This document shows, in pieces, positions 1-7,199 of a stretch of DNA of 64,000 nt. A program made the position numbers and the translations under genes. The DNA is taken from positions 183,202 through 247,201 of the forward strand of contig CAWIHT010000015.1 in the NCBI GenBank assembly GCA_963836085.1, given 5' to 3'. Source of the DNA: JAHEEL01 sp963836085. Lineage in GTDB: Bacteria; Actinomycetota; Acidimicrobiia; Spongiisociales; UBA5794. Numbering within the stretch: the stretch's first letter is position 1; each line of letters opens with the position of its first letter. The notes under the pieces were generated by a model that saw only the letters and a program-made list of their open reading frames with translations, had not been told where the DNA came from and made no database searches.

Positions 1-184
1 GCATGCCGACCTGACCGGTGTCACAGCACTCGTCATCGGGTCCGAGCACGCAGGCGTCTCGAAGGTCTGGAACGAGACAGGGACCGCCGTCCGAATCCCA
101 ATGACAGGCGAAGCCGACTCCCTCAATGCCTCGGTAACCGCGGCAGTGCTGCTCTTCGAGGCCGTCAGACAACGTCGGACCTGA
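1..184 (+). CDS. TrmH/SpoU-family RNA 2'-O-methyltransferase, C-terminal end only
   Basis: The gene enters from the left edge; codons read from base 2 to the TGA at 182-184. The visible ~60 residues include VIGSEHAGVS and the family's last conserved motif, SLNASVTAAVLLFE, which forms part of the knotted S-adenosylmethionine site in SpoU methyltransferases. These enzymes methylate ribose 2'-OH groups in tRNA or rRNA. The substrate cannot be told from this piece. A convergent DsbA-like gene ends 3 bases downstream. Family assignment is firm, specificity is open. Confidence 0.85.
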   Translation, partial: HADLTGVTALVIGSEHAGVSKVWNETGTAVRIPMTGEADSLNASVTAAVLLFEAVRQRRT

Positions 185-187
185 CGG

Positions 188-697
188 CTACGGCTTGACC
201 AGGCTCCAAATCCCATCGTCGGCGAGGACGGCATCGATCAAACGTAGTCGTTCGAGTACGTCACCCTCGTAGGCGGCCGGGTTGACGCCGACCCGCAGCA
301 CGGGGCCGTGACGGAAGATCGTCGGCGTGCCTGTGACCCCAAGACTGGTTCCCACCTCGGTCGACCGGATCGCCGCTTCGTAGTCCGGTACAACGGTGCC
401 ACCGATGGCGGCTGACGACGCGGCAACCGCTGCGACGCTCGGATCGGTGAGGTCGGCACCCTCGAGATGCCGCAACGCCAGGAGTGCCTGCAGATAGGCG
501 CCGTGTCGATCCGGGAACCGCTGACGCACCGACTCGACAAGCGCCAGCCCTTCGGAACTCTGCAAATCGGCGTCGCTCATGTAGGGCCGCCAGTCGAGCC
601 GGAGTTCGGCACCTTCATTGGCCGCGGCCGTGAGGAAACGGTAGAAGCGCCACACCGCCGGCGAGAAGTCGTAGTAGATCCTGCCCTGGAACATCAT
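188..697 (-). CDS. DsbA/FrnE-like thioredoxin-fold protein lacking the CXXC motif
   Basis: The protein has 169 residues from an ATG-ATG pair at 697/694, chosen because longer readings would run through the divergent repair gene. It opens with a FrnE-like strand (IYYDFSPAVWRF) and ends with a thioredoxin-fold cis-proline loop, GVTGTPTIF. At the place where DsbA-type isomerases carry their active cysteines it has SPAV, and I see no cysteine in the chain. It could be a redox-inactive or glutathione-transferase-like member of the FrnE/2-hydroxychromene isomerase branch. It is divergent from the SOS-type gene at 795 and shares its ~100-bp control region. Confidence 0.6.
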   Translation of the reverse strand: MMFQGRIYYDFSPAVWRFYRFLTAAANEGAELRLDWRPYMSDADLQSSEGLALVESVRQRFPDRHGAYLQALLALRHLEGADLTDPSVAAVAASSAAIGGTVVPDYEAAIRSTEVGTSLGVTGTPTIFRHGPVLRVGVNPAAYEGDVLERLRLIDAVLADDGIWSLVKP

Positions 698-753
698 GGA
701 GCCAGTCTCCACGGCCCCGGGCCCGGCTGCAAGTCGATCACCCGTACTTGTAT

Positions 754-767
754 CGAACGTTTGTTCG
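754..767. promoter_or_regulatory. LexA (SOS) box
   Basis: The sequence is CGAAC-GTTT-GTTCG, a perfect inverted repeat with a 4-base spacer that matches the Gram-positive LexA consensus CGAAC-N4-GTTCG. It lies 28 bases upstream of the ATG of the exonuclease/GIY-YIG gene, where bound LexA would overlap the promoter. It could also affect the divergent DsbA-like gene. Confidence 0.75.
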
Positions 768-794
768 GTGTAGTTTCGCGGAACGGAGGTCACC

Positions 795-2411
795 ATGCTG
801 GCGGGACAACGAACGTTCGATGAGATGGAGGCACCGCTCCACGCCGTCCCATTCTGTGTGCTCGATCTGGAGACGACCGGCGCCACCGCCGCCGATTGCG
901 AGATCACCGAGATCGGTGCGGTGAAGTACCTTGGAGGGGAACTCGCCGGCACGTTCCAGACCCTCGTGAATCCCGGAAGCGAGATCCCGCCGTACATCAC
1001 CGTGCTCACGGGCATCACCCAGTCGATGGTCGTCGAAGCGCCATCGATTGGGGAAGCACTCCCCACCTTCTTGGAGTTCATTGGGGATGCCGTCATCGTC
1101 GGCCACAACGTGCGTTTCGATCTGTCGTTCCTCAACGCGGCTGCGGAACGACTGGGGTACGGCCGATTGCCGAATCGATCCGTCGACACGCTCGGTCTGA
1201 GCCGGCGTCTGGTGCGTTCCGAGGTTCGGAATCTGAAACTCTCGTCACTCGCCGCCCATTTCCGCGCCCCCCACCCACCGACGCACCGGGCGCTCGACGA
1301 CGCGAAGGCAACGGCCCACGTCTTCTGGGCGCTCCTCGAACGGGCGGGGACGATTGGCGTCACCCACCTCGACGACCTGTTGACGTTGCCGACCGCCCGC
1401 GGATCGGCCCACTACGGCAAGATCGAGTTGGCGTCGGATCTCCCCCGTCGACCCGGCGTCTACTTCTTCGTCGACCGGGATGGATCGATCATCTACGTCG
1501 GGAAGGCGAAGAACCTCAGGTCGCGGGTCCGGTCCTACTTCTATGGCGACGATCGGAAGTCGGTTGCCCAGATGCTCCGCGATCTCGCCCGCGTCGAGTA
1601 CCACGTCTGCCAGACCGAACTGGAAGCTGAGGTTGCTGAACTCCGTCTCATCGCCAAGCATCGACCGAGGTACAACCGCAGGTCCCGCCCGCCGAAGAGC
1701 CAGCACTGGGTCAAACTGACCAACGAACGGTTCCCACGACTCTCGATGGTCCGGACAATTCGCGACGATACGACGCTCTACCTGGGGCCATACCGTTCCC
1801 GACAGGCGGCCGAGGTCGTGGTGCACGCGATCTGGGACGCGGCCCCGATCCGTCGATGCAACGGCGTCGGCAACAAGCGCACCGCCGCCTGTGCCTACGG
1901 CCAGTTGGGGACGGCCCTGTGCCCCTGCGATGGCGCCGTCAACGACGGCGTCTATCGGGATGTGGTCGATCGGGTGCGGGTCGGGATCGAACGCGACCCG
2001 GCCACCCTGCTCGAAGCACTCCGCGATCGGATGACGCGCCTTGCAGGCGAACGCCGATTCGAGGATGCCGCCGAGACGAGAGATCGCTATCAGTCACTCG
2101 CCCGCTCCCTCGGGCAGCGCCGGGCCTGGCAGGCGCTCTCCGCCGTCGGCACGCTGTGGGCGGAAGATGAGGGCGGGGACGGCCTCGCTATCTGCCACGG
2201 CCGCCTCGTCGGCGCATGGAACGCCCGATCGCAGCCGCCCCTCGTGGCCGCCGAACCTCCCGTCGTGCCCGGCACTCCGGTCCCCCCATCGGTGCAGGCA
2301 GCCGAAGAAGCCCACCTGATCTGGAAGTGGCTCGATCGGGACGGCGTCTCGATCCTGCAGAGCACCGGCACCCTCTCCCTCCCGATGCACCCGATCCCTC
2401 CGCTGACCTGA
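795..2411 (+). CDS. DnaQ-type 3'-5' exonuclease fused to UvrC-like GIY-YIG endonuclease
   Basis: This 538-residue DNA repair protein has two nuclease parts. Residues ~15-185 are a DEDDh exonuclease: motif I FCVLDLETTG, motif II HNVRFDLSF, motif III HRALDDAKAT. Residues ~210-290 are a GIY-YIG domain (GVYFFVDRDG, IIYVGKAKNLRSR) as in the UvrC N-terminus, followed by a cysteine-bearing stretch and a UvrB-binding-like helix region (RRFEDAAETRDRY). It lacks the UvrC C-terminal RNase H and HhH parts, so it resembles the Cho-like fusions of actinobacteria such as mycobacterial Rv2191. GGAGGT at 785-790 supports the ATG at 795. The SOS box at 754-767 implies damage induction. Confidence 0.9.
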   Translation: MLAGQRTFDEMEAPLHAVPFCVLDLETTGATAADCEITEIGAVKYLGGELAGTFQTLVNPGSEIPPYITVLTGITQSMVVEAPSIGEALPTFLEFIGDAVIVGHNVRFDLSFLNAAAERLGYGRLPNRSVDTLGLSRRLVRSEVRNLKLSSLAAHFRAPHPPTHRALDDAKATAHVFWALLERAGTIGVTHLDDLLTLPTARGSAHYGKIELASDLPRRPGVYFFVDRDGSIIYVGKAKNLRSRVRSYFYGDDRKSVAQMLRDLARVEYHVCQTELEAEVAELRLIAKHRPRYNRRSRPPKSQHWVKLTNERFPRLSMVRTIRDDTTLYLGPYRSRQAAEVVVHAIWDAAPIRRCNGVGNKRTAACAYGQLGTALCPCDGAVNDGVYRDVVDRVRVGIERDPATLLEALRDRMTRLAGERRFEDAAETRDRYQSLARSLGQRRAWQALSAVGTLWAEDEGGDGLAICHGRLVGAWNARSQPPLVAAEPPVVPGTPVPPSVQAAEEAHLIWKWLDRDGVSILQSTGTLSLPMHPIPPLT

Positions 2412-2430
2412 TCAGGGAGTCCAGACACCG

Positions 2431-2766
2431 TCAGGCGACATGCGAGCCGGGTTCTACAGGATCGTCCGGAGCGAGGAGCACGACTCCATCACGACCGAGA
2501 GCTCCAAGCACGAGAACGTCGGAGCGAAAGCCCGCGACGCGCATCGGAGCAAACCCGGTCACGACAACGACCTGGCGGCCGACGAGGTCCGCTCCGACGT
2601 ATCGCTGGGTGAGCTTCGCCGATGACTGAACCACAGCCTCGCCACCGATGTCGATCCAGAGCCGGTAGGCCGGGTCGCGAGCGCCGACGTTGTCTTCGCA
2701 CCGCACGATGGTCCCGATCCGAAGGCCGAGCGCCTCGAAGTCCTTGATGTCTGGCATGTCGCTCAT
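2431..2766 (-). CDS. csaA: CsaA-like tRNA-binding (OB-fold) protein
   Basis: A 111-residue single-domain OB-fold protein of the CsaA/tRNA-binding family. Recognisable parts are DFEALGLRIGTIVRCED near the start, LWIDIGGEAVVQSSAKLT, VGRQVVVVTGFAPMRVAGF in the middle and the family ending GVVLLAPDDPVEPGS. CsaA has been described as a chaperone and export-related protein in Bacillus, and the fold binds tRNA. The ATG at 2766 is preferred to a GTG at 2769. It is convergent with the repair gene (19-base gap) and divergent from the AAA ATPase, whose ATG is 22 bases away. Confidence 0.85.
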   Translation of the reverse strand: MSDMPDIKDFEALGLRIGTIVRCEDNVGARDPAYRLWIDIGGEAVVQSSAKLTQRYVGADLVGRQVVVVTGFAPMRVAGFRSDVLVLGALGRDGVVLLAPDDPVEPGSHVA

Positions 2767-2788
2767 CACACCACGCTACCTTTGTCCC

Positions 2789-4786
2789 ATGCGCTTCATC
2801 ATCCGACCCGGCTCCGATCCCGTGACCCGCGCCGACTCGGCCCTGCTGACGGCCATGGGCCTTCCCGGCGGAGGAATCGTCGCCCTTGGATCCACGCACT
2901 GTCTTGTCTCTCCGGGCGATGTCCCGGGGCCGAACGCCCTGACCGTCGGACCCCTGGTGAGAGAGAATGCGGGGGTATCGGTCGGGGACTCGCTCGATGT
3001 AGTGCGCGCCGTCGTCCCCCAGGCACGACGGGTGGTCATCCTCGGGGGAGAACCTCTCGACTCCCGCCACCTCTCTCGTGCGTTGCAGGGGAACGTCGTA
3101 ACCGTTGGAGACCAGATCGCGGTTCGCGGCTCCTACGGCGACCAGGGCGAGAAGGAACGCGTGGTTCGCGTGGTCTCGGTCGAACCGGGCCCCTCGGGAA
3201 CCGTCGGCGACCGAACGGTCGTGCACGACTCCGAGGATGAGGCCCCGGACGTATCGGCACAGCCGAAGGGGCGCCCACAAGGAGAGACACTCTCCACCGC
3301 AGACGCCCTGTTGACCGGTCTTGACACTGAACTGGAGACCCTCGTTGGATGGATCACGCTCCTGACCTCCCGTTCCGATCTGCCGGGTTCGTGGGGGCTT
3401 CCCGCGGTCGCAGGTGTCATCGTGGAGGGACCGGCCGGATGCGGTCGTTCGGAACTGGTCTCGGCAGCAGCTGCGACCGCTGGCGTAGCCGTCAAAGAAG
3501 TCTCGCTCGATCTCGTCTTCAAACCCGAACGCCTCCTGTCGCTGCTGGAACGGGCGGTCAAGGACAGCCCATCGCCGGTGGTGCTCTTTGTCGACCGCCT
3601 CGATGCGATCGCCGGCGGCGAGGGTCTCTTCAAGAATCAGGTCGCAGCGATCATGCGCTGGTTCCTCGACGCGGTTGCTCAGCGTCCCGGAATGGCGTGT
3701 GTGCTCGGCGTCCGCAGCACCGCGGCGCTTGGTGACGATCTGGCGAAGACGCCACTCCTCCCCCGCTCCCTCTCCGTTCCACCCCCGGATGTCGAGCGAC
3801 GGCGACGCCTCTTCGAGGCCGCGTTGGCCCGTGTTCCGTCGACCGACATCGATTTTGATCGGCTCGCCTCTCGAACCGCCGGATTCTCAGGCGCCGACAT
3901 CGTCTCGGCCGTTCTGCAGGCATCGGCCGGAGCGGCGGGCTCTGGCGGTCCCGTCGCTCACGAGGCCCTCGAAGCCGCAATCGACGGGACAACGCCATCC
4001 CTCGGCTCGACCTCCTCCGGCGAGATCCCGGGCTACGGGTTCGACCGGGTGGCCAACCTGACCGACGTAAAACAGCGCCTCACCGAGGCGGTCATCTGGC
4101 AGATGCGGGACCCGGACCGCTTCACGAGGCTCGGCATTGAACCGCCCCGGGGACTGCTGCTCTACGGCCCACCGGGAACCGGCAAGACCTACGTGATCCG
4201 GGCGTTGGCCCATGAGTCGGGCGCCGCGTTCTTCCCAATCAAGGGCGCTGAACTCCTCGACAAATGGGTCGGGGAATCGGAGCGAGCGGTCCGCGAGGTG
4301 TTCGCCCGTGCACGGGCCGTCGCTCCGGCGATCTTGTTCTTCGACGAGATCGATGCCCTGGCTCCCATTCGGGGCAACTCGAACAACTCCGTCACCGATT
4401 CGGTCGTCGCCGCGCTCCTCACCGAGATGGACGGCGTCTCAGATCGGGGTGACGTCTTCGTGATCGGGGCGACCAACCGTCGCGACCTCATCGACCCGGC
4501 TCTGCTCCGTCCCGGACGGCTCGAAGTCCACGTCCACCTCGGACTTCCGGCCCCTGAGGCTCGTCGGGCGTTCTTCGAGATCACCGATGTGCCATTCGCC
4601 GAGGACGTCGACCTCGACGAACTCACGGCGAAGACCGCCGGTCTCTCGTTCGCCGAATTGTCCGGACTCCTGAGGGAAGCTGCGCTCATCGCGCTCCGCA
4701 CCGATCCGTCGGCGATCACCGTCACCCGCGAGGGACTAGACACTGCAGCACGAGGAATGAACGTCCTTGTCGAAGGGCGTCGGTAG
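2789..4786 (+). CDS. Cdc48/VAT-like double AAA+ ATPase
   Basis: This 665-residue protein resembles the actinobacterial Cdc48-like ATPase (mycobacterial Rv0435c type). An N-terminal substrate-recognition barrel (~1-150) leads to two AAA modules. D1 (~195-420) has a changed P-loop, GPAGCGRS, with Arg in place of the catalytic Lys, and LFVDRLD in place of a Walker B DE pair, so it probably cannot hydrolyse ATP. D2 (~430-660) is canonical: GPPGTGKT, AILFFDEIDAL, the second region of homology GATNRRDLIDPALLRPGR with arginine fingers. The expected role is ATP-driven unfolding or remodelling of protein complexes. The start is the first ATG after the divergent csaA; no strong ribosome site is visible. 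Confidence 0.85.
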   Translation: MRFIIRPGSDPVTRADSALLTAMGLPGGGIVALGSTHCLVSPGDVPGPNALTVGPLVRENAGVSVGDSLDVVRAVVPQARRVVILGGEPLDSRHLSRALQGNVVTVGDQIAVRGSYGDQGEKERVVRVVSVEPGPSGTVGDRTVVHDSEDEAPDVSAQPKGRPQGETLSTADALLTGLDTELETLVGWITLLTSRSDLPGSWGLPAVAGVIVEGPAGCGRSELVSAAAATAGVAVKEVSLDLVFKPERLLSLLERAVKDSPSPVVLFVDRLDAIAGGEGLFKNQVAAIMRWFLDAVAQRPGMACVLGVRSTAALGDDLAKTPLLPRSLSVPPPDVERRRRLFEAALARVPSTDIDFDRLASRTAGFSGADIVSAVLQASAGAAGSGGPVAHEALEAAIDGTTPSLGSTSSGEIPGYGFDRVANLTDVKQRLTEAVIWQMRDPDRFTRLGIEPPRGLLLYGPPGTGKTYVIRALAHESGAAFFPIKGAELLDKWVGESERAVREVFARARAVAPAILFFDEIDALAPIRGNSNNSVTDSVVAALLTEMDGVSDRGDVFVIGATNRRDLIDPALLRPGRLEVHVHLGLPAPEARRAFFEITDVPFAEDVDLDELTAKTAGLSFAELSGLLREAALIALRTDPSAITVTREGLDTAARGMNVLVEGRR

Positions 4787-4915
4787 GGTACGGTGTCTAC
4801 GTAAGAAGCTGAACCAATCGGTCGAACTATCCAAGTCCCGGTTCGGGTTCGATCGAGCGAAATCGGCATTTCGGGGGGCGGTATCGCACATCCCGAGAGG
4901 CCATAGTGGCGGAGG

Positions 4916-4994
4916 TCGGTGTGGTGCCAGGGCTTGGCATCACCGCGTTGGGGAGTCACCGGGTGGCTCCGACGAAGAGAGGTGGAGGTAGCAG
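4916..4994 (+). ncRNA. Candidate structured 5' leader of the first surface-protein gene
   Basis: Two hairpins precede the ribosome site. Hairpin 1 pairs 4923-4929 with 4935-4941 around a GGGCT loop. Hairpin 2 pairs GGAGTCA (4952-4958) with TGGCTCC (4964-4970). They are followed by GAGAGGTGGAGGTAGC, which contains the Shine-Dalgarno. The same arrangement precedes the second surface gene at 7121-7199 with compensatory changes in hairpin 2. I do not recognise a known riboswitch class. Confidence 0.45.
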
Positions 4995-6869
4995 GTGTTC
5001 CCTGTGGCGCTGTCCCGTACGCATCGCGGGTACTATCGAAGAATTCTGATCGCAACGTTGGCCGCCGCATTGCTGATGGCGGTGGCATTCACGTCGCCGG
5101 CTTCGGCAGAGGAGGAGGCTGCTCCGGCCGCCCCGCTCGCGACGATCGTCGTACAGAAGGTCTCGATCGGCGGCGACGGGATCTTCTCGTTCACGAGCAG
5201 CACCCTGACACCCGGTTCTTTCGATCTGGGTACTCGGGCCGGGAGCGCCTCGAGGACGTTCGATGAGCTGAACCCTGGTACCTACGACGTTGCGGAAGCC
5301 CCCATCGAAGGGTGGGACCTCGCGTCTGCGGCCTGTGACAACGGGAACACACCCAGCGCGATCACGGTCGAACCGGGCGACACCGTCACCTGCACGTTCA
5401 GCAACGAGGCTGCCGCGGTTGCCCCAGAAGGCGGCATCACCATCGAGAAGTCGACCAATGGCGAAGACGCCGACACTCCGACGGGTCCCGAGGTCATCGT
5501 CGGAGACGCGATCACGTGGACCTATGTCATCACGAACACCGGCGACGTTGCCCTCTCCAACGTCGTGGTGACCGACGACAAACTCGGCGAGATCTGCTCG
5601 TTCGACCGCCTCGTGATTGACGCATCCGAGACATGCACGACCTCCGGTATCGCCGAACTCGGGCAGTACGCCAATCTTGGATCCGTGGTGGGCCACTACG
5701 GCTACGCAGGTGAGACTGCGACCGCCACCGACCCGTCGCACTACGTCGGCATCGCCCCGGCCACCCCCGGTATCGACATCGAGAAGGCCACCAACGGCGA
5801 GGATGCCGACGACCCCGCAGGGCCGGAAATCACGCTTGGCGATGCGGTCACATGGACCTATGTCATCACCAACACCGGCAACGTCGACCTGACCAATGTC
5901 GTGGTGACGGACGACATCGTCGGCGCCGTCTGCTCCTTCGACCTCCTGGCCGTCGGTGCATCCGAGACATGCGAGAAGACCGGGGAGGCGATCCTCGGCC
6001 AGTACCGAAATGTCGGCACGGTCGTCGGCTCCTATCTCGAGACACCAGTCACCGACAAGGATCCGTCCCACTACATCGGAGTCCCGGTCGACGCCCCGGC
6101 GATCCGTATCGTGAAGGATGTGTCCCCAACAGCGATCACCGTCGGCGTTGCGACTCCGGTGACGTGGACGATCCGGGTCTCGAATATCGGCAACGTCCCG
6201 CTGCATGATGTCGTAGTCACGGACAAGATGGTTCCGGCCTGCGAGATGAAGATCGGCGATCTGGTTGTCGGCACCAGCGGCTACTACCAGTACACATGCG
6301 ACTCGATGCATACGCCGGAGAATCTCGCCTGGAAGTTCACGAACATCGCCGTCGCCACCGGCTATGGGCCCGATGAGACGGAGGTCACGGATACGGATCC
6401 GGCCACGGTCCGTCCGGATACCACCGTGGCAGGCACCGCCCAACTCGGCGACACCGTGTGGTGGGACGCCAACAAGAACGGCGTACAGGACAGTGGCGAG
6501 AAGGGCATCAACGGAGCACGGATCACGCTCAAGGACTCGAGCGGCACGATCGTCGCGACCGTGACCACCGAGACCGGCCCCTGGGTCGGTTGGTACAAGT
6601 TCGTCGGCCTCGAGGCCGGGCGCTACACCGTCACCATCGACACGAGCTCGGTTGACGGCAAGCTGACGACTCCCGGATCTCTCACCATCGACATCGAGGA
6701 AGGCGACGACTACCTCGATGCCGACTTCGGCCTCTATGAGGAGGAGAAGGAGGAAGAGGAATTGCCGAACACCGGGCTCGATACCACGCAGCTCGGTATT
6801 GCCGGCCTCTTGCTCCTCGGTCTGGGCCTCGCGACGCTGACCGCGACGCGGAAGCGCTCTGAGAGTTAG
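4995..6869 (+). CDS. LPXTG-anchored surface protein with DUF11-like repeats and an SdrD B-like domain
   Basis: 624 residues from a GTG at 4995 with GGAGGT at 4984-4989. A basic start and hydrophobic run (~15-37) form an export signal ending near ASAEE. Residues ~47-137 are a small beta domain (VVQKVSIGGDGIFSFTS) of the kind found in Gram-positive adhesins. Three DUF11/conserved-repeat domains follow, each with a variant of WTYVITNTGNVDLTNVVVTD. Next comes an SdrD B-like, calcium-binding-type domain (LGDTVWWDANKNGVQDSGE). The tail is LPNTG (~590-594), a hydrophobic helix and RKRSES, so a sortase should attach it to peptidoglycan; no sortase lies in this window. The role is probably adhesion or cell-surface structure. 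It is a paralogue of the next gene. Confidence 0.85.
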   Translation: MFPVALSRTHRGYYRRILIATLAAALLMAVAFTSPASAEEEAAPAAPLATIVVQKVSIGGDGIFSFTSSTLTPGSFDLGTRAGSASRTFDELNPGTYDVAEAPIEGWDLASAACDNGNTPSAITVEPGDTVTCTFSNEAAAVAPEGGITIEKSTNGEDADTPTGPEVIVGDAITWTYVITNTGDVALSNVVVTDDKLGEICSFDRLVIDASETCTTSGIAELGQYANLGSVVGHYGYAGETATATDPSHYVGIAPATPGIDIEKATNGEDADDPAGPEITLGDAVTWTYVITNTGNVDLTNVVVTDDIVGAVCSFDLLAVGASETCEKTGEAILGQYRNVGTVVGSYLETPVTDKDPSHYIGVPVDAPAIRIVKDVSPTAITVGVATPVTWTIRVSNIGNVPLHDVVVTDKMVPACEMKIGDLVVGTSGYYQYTCDSMHTPENLAWKFTNIAVATGYGPDETEVTDTDPATVRPDTTVAGTAQLGDTVWWDANKNGVQDSGEKGINGARITLKDSSGTIVATVTTETGPWVGWYKFVGLEAGRYTVTIDTSSVDGKLTTPGSLTIDIEEGDDYLDADFGLYEEEKEEEELPNTGLDTTQLGIAGLLLLGLGLATLTATRKRSES

Positions 6870-6893
6870 ACGCAGATCGACTGAAGAGAACCG

Positions 6894-6919
6894 GAGGGGC
6901 GGCCAGATGGCCGCCCCTC
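6894..6919 (+). terminator. Rho-independent terminator after the first surface gene
   Basis: An 11-bp GC-rich stem, GAGGGGCGGCC / GGCCGCCCCTC with loop AGAT, is followed by TTCTT. It lies 25 bases past the stop. The stem is nearly the same as that after the second surface gene (11388-11415). Confidence 0.8.
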
Positions 6920-7120
6920 TTCTTGCGCCTCTCGGTGACTAGTCACCGCATCACTCCTCGGTACTCCTCTTGCTGACCACTGTCCGCGTGCGTACGCTTA
7001 CGAAGAGCACACATTCGACATGAACTGCGTCGGCGAAGCACGCCGGTCGGTTCCGCCGGATGGGCTCTCGTCGGTGAGGGACCTCGAGTCTCTCCTGATT
7101 GGCGAGATGGGGAATGGGTC

Positions 7121-7199
7121 GCGACGGTGCCTGGGCTTGGTACGACAGCGGCTGGGGGGGTGGCCACGGTCGCCCCACAACGAGAGGTGGAGGTAGCCG
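7121..7199 (+). ncRNA. Candidate structured 5' leader of the second surface-protein gene
   Basis: This is the homologue of the leader at 4916-4994. Hairpin 1 pairs GTGCC (7127-7131) with GGTAC (7139-7143) around TGGGCTT, keeping the GGGCT loop core. Hairpin 2 pairs GGGGTGG (7157-7163) with TCGCCCC (7170-7176). The stem bases differ from the first copy but still pair, while the block GAGAGGTGGAGGTAGC is unchanged. GGAGGT at 7189-7194 serves the GTG start. The 320-base gap upstream (6870-7199) holds nothing else I recognise apart from the terminator of the previous gene. Confidence 0.45.

Noticed and set aside
810..819. CGAACGTTCG as a second LexA box
   Set aside because: It lacks the 4-base spacer of LexA sites and lies inside the coding sequence; kept only as a remark.
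4956..6443. 495-codon minus-strand open frame opposite the first surface gene
   Set aside because: Antisense to a well-supported LPXTG protein; sequence is low in recognisable domains and rich in Arg/Gly/Asp as expected for a GC-rich shadow.
4916..7199. The surface-gene leaders as c-di-GMP-I or c-di-AMP riboswitches
   Set aside because: Some short strings look similar (GGTAGC), but the order of conserved blocks and tetraloop-receptor parts of known classes is not present.
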